Source: Phycisphaerae bacterium (GTDB lineage Bacteria > Chloroflexota > Anaerolineae > 4572-78 > J111). Taken from it: a stretch of 64,000 nucleotides of DNA. Location of the stretch: the NCBI GenBank assembly GCA_028285035.1, contig JANQQF010000078.1, positions 1 to 64,000 of the forward strand. Reading direction: 5' to 3'. The position numbers and the translations under genes were made by a program. Shown one piece after another: positions 1-9,471 of the stretch. The stretch's first letter is position 1; every line of letters starts with the position of its first letter. The notes beneath the pieces were generated by a model. The model was not told the origin of the DNA and did not search any database. It saw only the letters and a list, made by a program, of their open reading frames with translations.

Positions 1-156
1 GAATTTGAGGATTTACCAAAGATTTTCATTCGATCCATCCCTCAATTTGCTGTTAAATCAGGGTAGTCTGATATGATTACTTATTCAGGAACAACTCTAA
101 TTTATGAGGAAGGTAGCACCGTACTAACCTATAATAGTTTTGATATGCAAAAAATA

Positions 157-212
157 GCCACGAATTTCACGAATTGCCCGAATAAAGGCTAAAAATCAGA
201 GAAATTCGTGGC
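157..212. repeat. Inverted repeat, 12-bp arms
   Basis: Perfect 12-nt inverted arms at 157-168 and 201-212 (GCCACGAATTTC and its complement) flank 32 nt that contain a further degenerate copy of the arm (CACGAATT). The rest of bases 1-289 shows no convincing gene. The element lies about 80 nt beyond the 3' end of the leftward peptidase gene and lacks the U-run of an intrinsic terminator. It looks like a dispersed intergenic repeat; its copy number elsewhere is unknown. Confidence 0.55.
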
Positions 213-289
213 GAAAACCTATCAACCACGTTTGAATGTAGTCGTCCCAAGGGGCCAACTCACGATTTTGATTAAGATGTCTCTAAAAT

Positions 290-1429
290 CTAATCCACAA
301 CATAAAGGGTCTGATAGCCTTGGGTTAGCGGGTCGCCATGTGTCTCACCTACAACCACTACATCCTCAACTCTGGCTGAGAAGGTATCAAATTGGGTAAT
401 GCTAGGTTCGATGGTGAAGAGCATCCCTGCCTCTAGCGGGGTATGATCACTGGCGGTCAGAAACGGGGCCTCGTGCACATCAAGGCCAATGGCGTGGCCT
501 AGACGATGCCGAAACGTCTCACCGTAGCCAGCCTCTGCTATGACCGCACGGGCTGCGGCATCAGCTTGAGCGGTGGTATGACCAACGTGTAAGGCAGCAA
601 TCCCGGCAGCTTGGGATTCCATCACTAGACGGTGAATGCGCTGTAACTCCTCATCTGGCTCACCAAATGAGACGGTCCGGCCATAATCATAACATATACC
701 CTCATAAGCAGCGCCAAAATCAAAGAGTAGGGCTACAGGTGGGTCTAAGCGACGATGCCATTTCTCTTCTCGTTTACCAAAGATCAATTTGTAATTTGGC
801 CCAGAGTTATACATTGAGGTAGTGAATGAAGGGCCGATGGCGCCGTGCCGCCGAAGTTGGAGGTTCACTTCGCTAATGATCTCTAGCTCAGTCATGCCGT
901 GTTTTAGTTGCTTGAGTACCGCCCCAAATGCTTTCTCCGTAACCTCTCCAGCTCGGCGCATCAGTTCGATCTCATCAGGCCCTTTGACCCGGCGCAAAGG
1001 ATTTAACAAGGCGGTTGCCGAGCTAAATTTGGCTTCGGGGTATAGGCCTTGTAAACCAACCACAGTTTCACCTCGGGTGGAGTCGCTGATCGCAATACGA
1101 GGCTTGCTGGGCAAATTAAAGCCATCCAAAATTTGACGCAACATTACTGCCGGATCATCATGATCGCCTAAAACACGAAGGTCAACATCCGTATCTGCCA
1201 ACCCACCAAACTCAGCCGTCATACGAGGCAGCGCCAAGGTCGGCCCATCGGTGGGCGTCAACCACGCCCCTTCTAGCCACATCCCTGGATGAAGTACGGC
1301 TCCAAAACTGGGCATATCACGTGGTACGCCAGTTAAATAAAAGAGGTCGGCTGAAATAGGCAGAAACACCAGATCAACCTGGCCTTGCATATGTTGTTGA
1401 AATTTTTGAACCCGTGCTTTGTAATCCAT
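290..1429 (-). CDS. M24 family metallopeptidase (Xaa-Pro dipeptidase-like)
   Basis: This 379-residue cytoplasmic protein has the creatinase-like N-terminal domain (about 1-140) followed by the pita-bread catalytic domain (about 150-379). Metal-site motifs are visible in order: LLFDFGAAYEGICYDYGRT with its two Asp ligands, the His in GHAIGLDVHE, the Glu in FTIEPS and the final Glu in VEDVV. Family members hydrolyse Xaa-Pro peptide bonds using two metal ions. The ATG is preceded by AAAGGA at normal spacing. The gene stands alone on the minus strand. A creatinase or other M24 hydrolase role cannot be excluded, because the substrate specificity is not visible. Confidence 0.9.
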   Translation of the reverse strand: MDYKARVQKFQQHMQGQVDLVFLPISADLFYLTGVPRDMPSFGAVLHPGMWLEGAWLTPTDGPTLALPRMTAEFGGLADTDVDLRVLGDHDDPAVMLRQILDGFNLPSKPRIAISDSTRGETVVGLQGLYPEAKFSSATALLNPLRRVKGPDEIELMRRAGEVTEKAFGAVLKQLKHGMTELEIISEVNLQLRRHGAIGPSFTTSMYNSGPNYKLIFGKREEKWHRRLDPPVALLFDFGAAYEGICYDYGRTVSFGEPDEELQRIHRLVMESQAAGIAALHVGHTTAQADAAARAVIAEAGYGETFRHRLGHAIGLDVHEAPFLTASDHTPLEAGMLFTIEPSITQFDTFSARVEDVVVVGETHGDPLTQGYQTLYVVD

Positions 1430-1698
1430 AATGTGTCCTTTCTAAGGGGAATAAATTTGAGGGCTATTGTACACTTCAAGATAAGTCGAGACAACCTGAT
1501 GTTTGGGTTACGCTATCTAAACGCCCTTTGCTATTTTACAGAGGCCCTACTAAAATCAGGTGATTGGCTCGGTCTTCTGATATCACTCAACAGCAGTTGA
1601 TGGAACAATATCTATTTAGTCGTCATCAAAAACTAGGTTGAAGACTGACCCAATTTGAACTATGTCACTTATATTTTCCTGGAGCAAATACAACCATA

Positions 1699-2046
1699 AT
1701 GGCACAACTCATCTTTAGCATCCTCGTTGGTACCGTCGTTGGCGTAATTAGCGGGCTTATCTTTCGTCCGCCTGTGATTGGGTTTATTTTAGGTATGATC
1801 ATCGGACTGCGGATGACCCCAATGACAAGCTGGCGAGTGGCCGCACGCGATGGGGCGATTATGGGGGCGGTTATGTCGCCCGCAGTCATTGTGGCCGTGT
1901 ATTTGCGCGGCTCATTTGAAACCACAACGAGCCTAGATGTGTTGATCTTGAGTACAGCCATTTGGGGAGCCTTGCTTGGAGCGGTAGTTGGTCTGATCTT
2001 GCGCCGAGTTTATCTGACCATTGAACAAAGAAATAGATCAAAGTAA
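1699..2046 (+). CDS. Small Gly-rich membrane protein, unknown
   Basis: The 115-residue product is almost entirely hydrophobic, with about four predicted membrane segments rich in small residues (GTVVGVISGL, GAIMGAVMSP, GALLGAVVGL), resembling glycine-zipper packing. It ends in a basic tail (EQRNRSK), which suggests a cytoplasmic C terminus. I do not recognise the family. A GGAG lies somewhat far upstream of the ATG, so the start is only moderately supported. The neighbours (an M24 peptidase and a broken regulator) give no clue to its role. It could form oligomers in the membrane, but that is inference from composition only. Confidence 0.55.
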   Translation: MAQLIFSILVGTVVGVISGLIFRPPVIGFILGMIIGLRMTPMTSWRVAARDGAIMGAVMSPAVIVAVYLRGSFETTTSLDVLILSTAIWGALLGAVVGLILRRVYLTIEQRNRSK

Positions 2047-2215
2047 AAGACAGTGTTCCATTACTTCTGTAAAAATACCGAATTTCGCTAGAGATTTATT
2101 AAATTTACAGAAATCAATGTATACAATCAAGTAACCCCTTCTTCAATTCCCCAAACTTTGTGGTATACTGGGAATGTCTCTTGAACTCAAACTAAATCAC
2201 AGGTAACCATCGCTG

Positions 2216-2587
2216 ATGACGGACCCACTCAAAATCTCATCGTTAGGCAAGTTGAATGTTTTGCTTGGTGACGAGCCGTTGATTGACCTAGCCCGTAAAG
2301 TCGAGGCCATGTTGGTCTATTTGGCTTGCACTCGACAGCCTCACGACCGTGAAGCGTTAGCGACATTGTTCTGGGGTGAGCACACTCAGGCCAAAGCCCT
2401 AAACAGCCTATGAGTGCTGCTAGCCCCATTGCATCGGGCCGTGGGCGACCATTTGGTGGTTACTCAACAAACATTGGCCATCAACCCAAACAGTGACATT
2501 TGGCTTGATGTACCCGATTTCGATCGGGCCTTGACCAAGTGCAACCAGCTACAAGTGAAATCCAAAATCGTAAATCTGAAATCATAA
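2216..2587 (+). pseudogene. SARP/BTAD-type regulator fragment with internal stop
   Basis: The reading frame starts like the N terminus of AfsR/SARP-type regulators common in Chloroflexota (LGKLNVLLGDEPLIDLARK, then REALATLFWGE, the winged-helix region). TGA at 2411-2413 interrupts it where family members usually read SLRVLL. After the stop the same frame continues with recognisable family sequence (LLAPLHRAVGDHLVVTQQT, then DIWLDVPDFDRAL) up to a stop at 2585-2587. The BTAD, NB-ARC and TPR parts of a full-length protein (usually over 600 residues) are absent. It is therefore a truncated, broken remnant, and its last codons run into a heptamer repeat. Confidence 0.75.
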
Positions 2588-2592
2588 ATCAC
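2558..2592. repeat. Heptamer micro-repeat, five units
   Basis: Five consecutive 7-nt units of pattern AAATCNN occur with no slippage (AAATCCA, AAATCGT, AAATCTG, AAATCAT, AAATCAC). The array overlaps the tail of the broken regulator frame. Similar 7-9-nt arrays occur at several other intergenic sites in this window. Confidence 0.7.
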
Positions 2593-2666
2593 CACAACGA
2601 TTGACTTGATACTCACATTCACGGTTCAAGTATCAAGCTCAGTCTATAAATTTTTGAGGCAAAACA

Positions 2667-3701
2667 ATGGATAATACTTTATACTGGTTCGTCTATTGGA
2701 CTTTAGCGGTTTTGGCAATAAGCCTGACCCTCAACTTGACGTTATTTTTTCGCTTTGCTCGGATAAGTAAGCGTAATCGCTTCCGGCGGGCTGCCCAAAA
2801 CCTAATGCTCGTTGTGTTAGCGATTGTATTTACCTTATTAGCATTGGAACTGTTCTTTAAGCTCTTTTTTGCCCAAACAGATGGCTTCAATTATACCCTG
2901 GCTTCAAAGAACTGGTTTGAACGTCACTGGCACACGAACTCATTAGGCTATCGAGATATTGAATGGACTCCAGAGAAGGTGGCCGGACATACCAAAATCA
3001 TGGTCTTAGGCGATTCCTTTGTGGCTGGATATGGAATTGAGAAAGAGGAGGACCGCTTCTCTAATCTTTTAGGGCAACAACTTGGTGACAGCTATGCGGT
3101 GATGAATGTAGGCGAACTAGGTGCCAGTACTAAAACGGAAATTGAGAATGCCTTAAGCTACCCCTACCCGCCTGATGTCATCATCCTTTCTTTCTATGTG
3201 AACGATATTCAGGATACGGCCAAGTCTATGGGGTACAATCGGCCAGCCGCTCAAAATGAGGGACCTTTTCCCGTAGATTATTCCTATGCCCTAAACTTTT
3301 TTTATTGGCGAGTCTATCGTCTAGGGGCGCAGGAGTGGAGCGATCAGTATTGGAATTGGCTTTCGGGTCTTTATGATAATCCTGATATTTGGGAAATTTA
3401 CCAACAAGAGTTACTACAAATTGCCGATTTTATAAACCAGAATGACGGCCGTTTAGTTGTTGTTGTCTTTCCAAATCTAGCTGATGTTGAAGGAAGTCGT
3501 CGAATTACTTCGGGGGTAACCCAACTTTATAGGGACCATAATGTTCCAGTGTTAGATGTGACGGATCTAGTGGCGGGTATGGCACCCGCCGACTTAATTG
3601 CTAGTCCGGTAGATTCTCACCCCAATGAATGGGTACATAGTCTCGTCGCCGAAAAGTTATACCCACTTGTGATAGAAAATCAATCTTCATCAGAGGAATA
3701 A
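2667..3701 (+). CDS. Membrane-anchored SGNH/GDSL hydrolase-like protein
   Basis: The product has 344 residues. Two hydrophobic segments (about 5-29 and 44-66) precede an SGNH hydrolase domain. Block I is visible as MVLGDSFVAGYG (catalytic Ser about residue 116). VNDIQD supplies the block III Asn. DSHPNEWVH near residue 315 supplies the catalytic Asp-His pair. Such proteins are esterases or O-acetyl transfer enzymes that act on polysaccharide or lipid substrates; here the active domain would lie on one face of the membrane, probably outside. The gene is monocistronic and its substrate is unknown. Confidence 0.8.
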   Translation: MDNTLYWFVYWTLAVLAISLTLNLTLFFRFARISKRNRFRRAAQNLMLVVLAIVFTLLALELFFKLFFAQTDGFNYTLASKNWFERHWHTNSLGYRDIEWTPEKVAGHTKIMVLGDSFVAGYGIEKEEDRFSNLLGQQLGDSYAVMNVGELGASTKTEIENALSYPYPPDVIILSFYVNDIQDTAKSMGYNRPAAQNEGPFPVDYSYALNFFYWRVYRLGAQEWSDQYWNWLSGLYDNPDIWEIYQQELLQIADFINQNDGRLVVVVFPNLADVEGSRRITSGVTQLYRDHNVPVLDVTDLVAGMAPADLIASPVDSHPNEWVHSLVAEKLYPLVIENQSSSEE

Positions 3702-4311
3702 TCATAAATATAACTTTCGTAAAAACTACCCCTACCCCAGCTGGCATCAAGCCCCGTCAGGATGGCTGGATACCAGCGAGTGAACCATTTGTTCTTATCC
3801 ATGACTCTCACTCGCCCGCTGTGCTTCTACTATTTTCAAGAAGTGGCTCATATTCCAAGTGCTGGTCGCATCAGGGATACCATCATTTTGTACCTGTAGT
3901 TGAACGACCTGTGTCACCTGTCGGTGAGTGATTTGTTGATTCGTGGTTCCCTTGTTTGAAAACATTTTTTGGCCCCTTCTCCTGCTGAATTTTTGAATAA
4001 TTTTTATTGATTTTAGTGTATCAATGCACCGTTAGATCAAACATTGTCACAATCGTTAGATCAATTTTTGAATGTCATCAATTTGATGATATGGCTCCAG
4101 TATATCGGCCGCCGTGAAGTCAGCGCGATTCAAACGCGAATTAATCATTAATTTCGATGGATATCGGAGGAATTAGAGGGAAATATTGCGGAACGTCTCA
4201 AAAGTTTAGGCCAAAGTCGTCATCCTGTAACGTTTCCTGATACGTTTTTGAAACGATGATCTGTTACTTTGCTCCCGACAATTATCAATTTACGAGCGAA
4301 GGAGAACAGTC
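3702..4311. other. Intergenic stretch with possible gene remnant
   Basis: No intact gene was found in these 610 bases. From about 4017 to 4259 on the plus strand one frame is open apart from a single TAA (4149-4151). It reads like coding sequence: AIQTRINH before the stop, then EELEGNIAERLKSLGQSRH after it, ending at TGA 4257-4259. I do not recognise the family, and it may be a decayed gene. A hairpin with 8-bp arms (3776-3783 and 3808-3815) lies upstream. The last 15 bases carry the ribosome-binding site of the next gene (AAGGAGAA). Confidence 0.4.
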
Positions 4312-6330
4312 ATGCATTCAAAAATAAAGCTTATTTACAAAATTATTGTCTTGCTTCTGCTTTTTGTAATGACCCCACTAGGGCTCAAAGCCGAGATCAT
4401 CACCCAAGCCATCAGCGGCACCTTGCCTGCGAATGGCTATGTTGAAAATGATTACAAAATTACACCGGATGGTCAATATGTTGTTTTTGTTGGCGACATT
4501 GATACGCAAGGAACGTTTGATCTTTATAGTGTGCCAGTAGGTGGAGGAATAAAGCCACTCAAACTGAGTGATGTGAATAACGGAACATCCATTATTAAAT
4601 TTGAAATTGGGAGTGATAATCGCATTGTTTATAATGCCGCCGAGGACCTTCCTGGCGTTCATGAGCTCTATCGGGTTCATCCTGATGGTACAGGGAAAGA
4701 AAAGCTAAATCCACCCTTTACAGATGGATTCGGGTTTGCTGTACTGGATCGTGATGTCAATAATTTCCGGATTAGCCCAGACGCTAGTCGCGTCGTATAT
4801 ACAGCGGATCGCGACACAAATAATGTAACCGAGCTTTACAGCGTCTTAAAAGCGGATATCTTCATGCTTCACAATAAACTCAACGACTCCCTTGTAGCGG
4901 GTGGCCATGTCTTTCAAAATTTCCAGATTTCCGAAGATAGCAACCATGTAATTTATCTCGCGGACCAAGATACTGATGAACAAAATGAACTTTACACCGT
5001 GCCGATTGGTGGCGGTGTTGTAAAGAAGCTCAATTTTGGGTTAGTTGCCGACGGGGATGTACAGCAGTTCAAACTATCAAATGATTTTGTCATCTATAAA
5101 GCTGATGAGCTTGTTGATGGCAAAAATGAGTTGTTTCGGGTGCCTGTTGGAGATGGGACGCGAACCAAAATGAATGCAGATATGGGTGATGATCAGGATG
5201 TCTGGCAGTTTGAAATATATCGTGATAGCAATGATAGTAGTAATGATTATGTAATCTATCGGGCTGATCAAGATACGGATGAGGTCTGGGAGCTATATAG
5301 TGTTAATCTACCTAACAGTGCGACCCGTACAAAACTCAGCGGTGATTTACCGGACGGGGCAAATGTAAGCACGCAGTTTGATGTTAGTCCTAATGGTCAG
5401 CATGTTGTTTTTCGAGCCAATCGATCAGATGTCGATGTCCATGAATTGTATGTCACGCCCATTGGGGGTGGGCCAATTATCAAACGGAATGACCCACTGG
5501 TCGCAGGCGGCAATGTCTCCAGCTTCACAATCGCCCCTGATAGCAGCCGGATCGTCTATTGGGCTGATCAACAGGTGGACGGCAAGTCACATTTATACAG
5601 CGTTCCACTGGTTGGAGGTGCTGTCGCGGTTTCAAGTGGTGCATCTGTCAAGCTCAGTGATGATCTTGTGGAAAGTGGATCAATTGCGAATTACTCCTTT
5701 ACACCAGACAGCAGTCGAGTCTTATACAAAGCCGATGTTTTCGTCCAAGGCCAATATGATTTATTTAGCGTTCCTTCAACTGGTGGTATGGTCCAACAGG
5801 TCAACGGATCTTTGACCGCTGAGGGGGAGATCACCGATTATCTGGTCACCCCTGATAGCAATCACATCATTTATCGGGCGGATCAAAATATCGATGAGCA
5901 GTTTGAGTTATTCTCCGTATCAGAGACAGCGCCTACCGTGCAATTCAGCAACCCTGAAATGACGACATCTGAAGCAAGCTCTGAAATTCAAATTCGTGTT
6001 ACCCTGTCTGCACCTTCCTTCAAGGAAAGCTCTGTCAATTACATAATTTCAGGCGGAACTGCGACACCTGGCGAAGACTACAATGTGCTGGCTGGGGCAA
6101 TCATTGCTTCGTCTCAATCTGCTACAAAAACGCTCATCTTCCCCCCCGGCAACACCAGTCAATCAATCCCAATAGCCGTCATGGATGATGATGTATCAGA
6201 AGACCCTGAAACGGCCATCTTTTCCCTTGTGACCCCTCAAAATGCAGCAATCGGCACCAATGAGTCCCATACTCTAACGATTATGGATGGTGTCTCAACG
6301 CTTTATTTACCTATCATCACCCGACCATAA
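4312..6330 (+). CDS. Secreted PD40 beta-propeller protein with Calx-beta domain
   Basis: This 672-residue protein begins with a signal peptide (about 1-28). From about 30 to 535 it carries repeated TolB/PD40-like blades, each with motifs of the type FxISPDSxxVVYxAD, then ELYxVPxGGG. Residues about 540-660 form a Calx-beta domain (VQFSNPEMTTSEASS through SEDPETAIFSL). The protein ends in LYLPIITRP, a tail shared with two other secreted proteins here. AAGGAGAA sits 7 nt before the ATG. An extracellular binding or structural role is likely; no catalytic site is visible. A weak hairpin follows the stop codon. Confidence 0.8.
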   Translation: MHSKIKLIYKIIVLLLLFVMTPLGLKAEIITQAISGTLPANGYVENDYKITPDGQYVVFVGDIDTQGTFDLYSVPVGGGIKPLKLSDVNNGTSIIKFEIGSDNRIVYNAAEDLPGVHELYRVHPDGTGKEKLNPPFTDGFGFAVLDRDVNNFRISPDASRVVYTADRDTNNVTELYSVLKADIFMLHNKLNDSLVAGGHVFQNFQISEDSNHVIYLADQDTDEQNELYTVPIGGGVVKKLNFGLVADGDVQQFKLSNDFVIYKADELVDGKNELFRVPVGDGTRTKMNADMGDDQDVWQFEIYRDSNDSSNDYVIYRADQDTDEVWELYSVNLPNSATRTKLSGDLPDGANVSTQFDVSPNGQHVVFRANRSDVDVHELYVTPIGGGPIIKRNDPLVAGGNVSSFTIAPDSSRIVYWADQQVDGKSHLYSVPLVGGAVAVSSGASVKLSDDLVESGSIANYSFTPDSSRVLYKADVFVQGQYDLFSVPSTGGMVQQVNGSLTAEGEITDYLVTPDSNHIIYRADQNIDEQFELFSVSETAPTVQFSNPEMTTSEASSEIQIRVTLSAPSFKESSVNYIISGGTATPGEDYNVLAGAIIASSQSATKTLIFPPGNTSQSIPIAVMDDDVSEDPETAIFSLVTPQNAAIGTNESHTLTIMDGVSTLYLPIITRP

Positions 6331-6351
6331 TTGTTTAATATTCTGAAATTC

Positions 6352-6379
6352 AGAGGCCAACCTATCTTGGTTGACCTCT
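6352..6379 (+). terminator. Hairpin between two secreted-protein genes
   Basis: Arms AGAGGCCAACC and GGTTGACCTCT pair at 10 of 11 positions around a 6-nt loop, 21 nt after the stop of the upstream gene. There is no clear U-run, so it is a weak terminator or an RNA-stabilising hairpin. Confidence 0.4.
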
Positions 6380-6445
6380 AATCTTCATCAATCGGGCGCA
6401 ATCTATAACACAATTACCTATCTATATCGAAAGGAGAGCATCATC

Positions 6446-8533
6446 GTGAAAATCCGAATTGTAATACTCAACCTCATCCTTCTCATACTGTTTAGTCTTA
6501 CCACCGCCACTTTCCCAACCCAAGCTAATACAGCAAAATCAGCAGCCACCAACGGACGCATCCTCATGTTTGTAGCCTACAACGATGTTTGGTGGACCGA
6601 ATACAAAGTCGCCTATGAAGGACTCAAAGCCTTAGGCTACGAGATCGACGTCGTGAGTAGTAGTACAGGCGAAGCCTACACATATGGGGGTGGCGTTGAT
6701 AACTCTATCCAGACCACCTTTGGTGAGTTTGAAACGCTGTTTCAAAACAACTTTGGCATTGCGTGGGACTCCAATTGGACCGCCCAAAATACAATTCCCC
6801 TTGATGGGCGTATTCAAGATATCGACAATCTTGATGATTACGATGCAGTGGTGATGCCAGGCGGAAAAGGCACCATTGCCTATCGCTATGATGGCACATA
6901 CGCTGCGCTGTCGCCTGAAGATGCTCCCGGTACACACGTCACCACAGCTGAGGAAGTACAAGCCGCAACGGAAAAACTCAACGAATTAATTAATATGGCT
7001 TTACAGGCGGGCAAGCCGGTCGGGGCACAGTGTCACGGTGCTCCATTGGCTGCCTTTGCCCGAGTCGATGGCACGGCGGGGGATGGCTTTGATGGGTTGG
7101 GGGTCAGTGTTTTGGCGGGCAAATACGCAACAGGCTTTGCCCTCGATGGCACAGTCGCGACAGATTATGCCAATTTGGGGATCACCTATTTGGTCAACGA
7201 AAAGCTGGTGCTGGATGGGCCGGATGCCCTACATTATGGGGGCAATGGGATTGATAGGATGGTGACAACTCTTGATTGGCGAGCCGAGACGGTCTCCTAC
7301 TTTGCATCCACCATTCATAATATGCTCACCAGCTACCCCACTCCCGCCCATCGTACCCGGCCCATCGATGTTTTGGTCTTTGGTGGTGATGAGCCAGCCA
7401 ATTATTTGCCGCAGCAACCCGCTCGATACACCGATTTGGTCACATTGCTCAACGATGCTGGAGACGATCTCAACATCACGGCTGTTGGGACGGATGATCC
7501 AAATGATATCACCCTCGCTAACCTACAAAATTATGATGTGCTTCTCTATTTTGGCCACGATCAGGTTTCTCAGCCACTGCAGGATGCCGTGGTCGATTTC
7601 GTGGACGGGGGTGGTGGTCTGGTTGGACTACATCACGCCATTTACAACCACAACAATGGTAAAAATACCCTCATCGATTTGTTTGGGGGTGAACTCCCCA
7701 GCACAGTCCTACTCAATAATGAGATGGGATTGGTTTACACCGATGAAGAAAACCGAATGATCAATGTCAACCTTGGGCACTTTGTCTCAACGTACGGGGT
7801 TCATCTCACAAGTGGACAGCCGACCACAACGACAAATTACAGTACACCGTTAGGAGTCCCCAATACCAATCTTGACAATGATAACAGCCGAGGCTACTAC
7901 CACTTCACCATCAATGCTCCAGATGAGCTATATCTGGGCAGCCAATTTAATGACTCAGTTGTTTTCGGCTCAGGGGTAAATCAAATCAATCGACTATTTG
8001 CCAATGATCGGACTGTTGATAGTTCCCCCAACCCCAACAACGGACATTATGACACGTGGGGTTGGACCAAACGCTACGACTCGGGCGATGGTACAGAAGG
8101 TCGGATCGTCTATTTGCAACCAGGCGAGACAAATGACCGTACCCTCGCCCATCCCGCTTATGAGCAAGTGATCAAGAACGCGATTATTTGGGCCGCATTA
8201 GCTAACATCAACCACGCTCCCAATGCAATTTCTGATCACTACATATTAGCTGCAAACGAAACGCTGATCGCGTCTGCGCCAGGTATTTTAGGCAATGACA
8301 GTGATGTAGAAACCCTAGTCCTAACAGTTACTGACTATAACCCAGCCACAAACGGCACAATATCAATCAAAGTTGACGGTGCATTAACCTACACCCCAAC
8401 GCTCGATTTCATCGGAACAGAGGTCATCAGCTACACCATCAGTGATGGGGCGTTAACCGATACAGCCAACATCTGGATTGAGGTGTGGGCGACCGTGGAA
8501 AAGGTTTATTTGCCCGTGGTGATACGACAGTAG
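6446..8533 (+). CDS. Secreted DJ-1/PfpI plus ThuA fusion protein
   Basis: I place the start at GTG 6446, because AAGGAG lies 10 nt upstream and the signal peptide (KIRIVILNLILLILFSL) begins there; a frame-open ATG at 6371 has no such site. The product is 695 residues. A DJ-1/PfpI class I glutaminase-fold domain (about 35-280) has the nucleophile-elbow Cys in GAQCHGA. A ThuA-like domain follows (about 290-575; IDVLVFGGDEP, GGGGLVGLHHA). A Cadherin/Big_9-like beta domain comes next (about 585-675; GNDSDVETLVLTVTDY). It ends with VYLPVVIRQ. The combination suggests an exported hydrolase acting on sugars or glycoconjugates; the substrate is unknown. Confidence 0.8.
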   Translation: MKIRIVILNLILLILFSLTTATFPTQANTAKSAATNGRILMFVAYNDVWWTEYKVAYEGLKALGYEIDVVSSSTGEAYTYGGGVDNSIQTTFGEFETLFQNNFGIAWDSNWTAQNTIPLDGRIQDIDNLDDYDAVVMPGGKGTIAYRYDGTYAALSPEDAPGTHVTTAEEVQAATEKLNELINMALQAGKPVGAQCHGAPLAAFARVDGTAGDGFDGLGVSVLAGKYATGFALDGTVATDYANLGITYLVNEKLVLDGPDALHYGGNGIDRMVTTLDWRAETVSYFASTIHNMLTSYPTPAHRTRPIDVLVFGGDEPANYLPQQPARYTDLVTLLNDAGDDLNITAVGTDDPNDITLANLQNYDVLLYFGHDQVSQPLQDAVVDFVDGGGGLVGLHHAIYNHNNGKNTLIDLFGGELPSTVLLNNEMGLVYTDEENRMINVNLGHFVSTYGVHLTSGQPTTTTNYSTPLGVPNTNLDNDNSRGYYHFTINAPDELYLGSQFNDSVVFGSGVNQINRLFANDRTVDSSPNPNNGHYDTWGWTKRYDSGDGTEGRIVYLQPGETNDRTLAHPAYEQVIKNAIIWAALANINHAPNAISDHYILAANETLIASAPGILGNDSDVETLVLTVTDYNPATNGTISIKVDGALTYTPTLDFIGTEVISYTISDGALTDTANIWIEVWATVEKVYLPVVIRQ

Positions 8534-8538
8534 TTCGA

Positions 8539-8585
8539 GTAGATTGATGGAGATTAAATATTTGTAGTAATCTCCATCAATCTAC
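8539..8585. terminator. 17-bp perfect hairpin between convergent genes
   Basis: Perfect 17-nt arms (8539-8555 and 8569-8585) with a 13-nt loop sit exactly between two convergent stop codons. Neither strand has a U-run after the stem, so termination would not be classical. It may act as a transcript-end stabiliser for both genes. Confidence 0.5.
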
Positions 8586-8589
8586 AAAA

Positions 8590-9432
8590 TCAAAGAATTT
8601 GTTTGAGCAGACCCTGTCGGGGTGAAAAAACAAGGGCTAACAGAAAAGTGGCCGTGCAAACCAGCACGATGGCGGGGCCGGAGGCAATATTGACATAGAA
8701 GGAGAGATAAAGTCCGATGATGGCACTCGCTGTACCGATAAATGCACCGATAGCCATCATCACGGGCAGACGGTGCGTCAGTAGGGAGGCCGTCGCAGCG
8801 GGGGTGACGAGCATCGCGGTAACGAGCACGATGCCAACGGCTTGAAGGGAAAGTACGATAGTCACCGCAATGAGGAGGAGCAGGAGGTATCGCAGAAACG
8901 TGGTCGGCAGGCGAAGCGTTGTGGCTAATAACGGGTCAAAAGACATTACTAGGAACTCTTTGTAGAAACCTATAATCGTGAGCAGGACAATCCCGCCAAA
9001 AATCCCGATGAGCCACAAGTCGCTGTTGGAAACACCCAGCACATTGCCAAACAAAAAGTGGGTCAGATCAACGGTGTAGCTCCGCACAGTAGAGATCATG
9101 GCAATACCAAGGGCAAACATCCCTGCAAAAACGACACCGATGGCCGTATCTTCCTTGATACCACCTTTGCTAATGACCCCAATTCCAAAGGCCGAAAAAA
9201 TTCCAGTCGCCAGTGCACCGATGAAAATCCAAAACTGATTACCACCACCCCACAAGTACCCCACAGCCACACCAGGCAAAATCGTATGAGCCAAGGCATC
9301 TCCAAAGAAGGCCATTCCCCGCAAAACGATATATGTACCCAACACCGCACAAACGATACCTACGATGATGGCCGCAGTCAAGCCTCGCAACATAAACGCA
9401 TAGCCCAACGGCTCAAATATCCAATCAACCAT
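8590..9432 (-). CDS. znuB: Metal ABC transporter permease (ZnuB/MntB type)
   Basis: The 280-residue integral membrane protein has about eight membrane segments and the ABC-3 family pattern. VLRGMAFFGDALAHTILPGVAVGYL near residue 40 is the diagnostic block, and TAMLVTPAATASLLTHRL near residue 205 is the second. It forms the channel of a Zn(II) or Mn(II) importer. It is the last gene of the leftward SBP-ATPase-permease set, separated from the ATPase gene by about 100 nt that include an octamer micro-repeat. Zinc is preferred over manganese because of the His-rich binding protein, but this is not proven. Confidence 0.88.
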   Translation of the reverse strand: MVDWIFEPLGYAFMLRGLTAAIIVGIVCAVLGTYIVLRGMAFFGDALAHTILPGVAVGYLWGGGNQFWIFIGALATGIFSAFGIGVISKGGIKEDTAIGVVFAGMFALGIAMISTVRSYTVDLTHFLFGNVLGVSNSDLWLIGIFGGIVLLTIIGFYKEFLVMSFDPLLATTLRLPTTFLRYLLLLLIAVTIVLSLQAVGIVLVTAMLVTPAATASLLTHRLPVMMAIGAFIGTASAIIGLYLSFYVNIASGPAIVLVCTATFLLALVFSPRQGLLKQIL

Positions 9433-9471
9433 CGACGTTTTTTAGAAGTTGAATGGATTGAAATTGAACCA

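Noticed and set aside
2411..2413. UGA in the SARP/BTAD frame as a second selenocysteine codon
   Set aside because: The position is normally Arg, not a redox Cys, no SECIS-like stem follows at the right distance, and the rest of the gene is missing.
6371..6445. Upstream ATG extension of the DJ-1/ThuA protein
   Set aside because: The extra 25 residues precede a complete signal peptide and the ATG has no ribosome-binding site, whereas GTG 6446 has AAGGAG.
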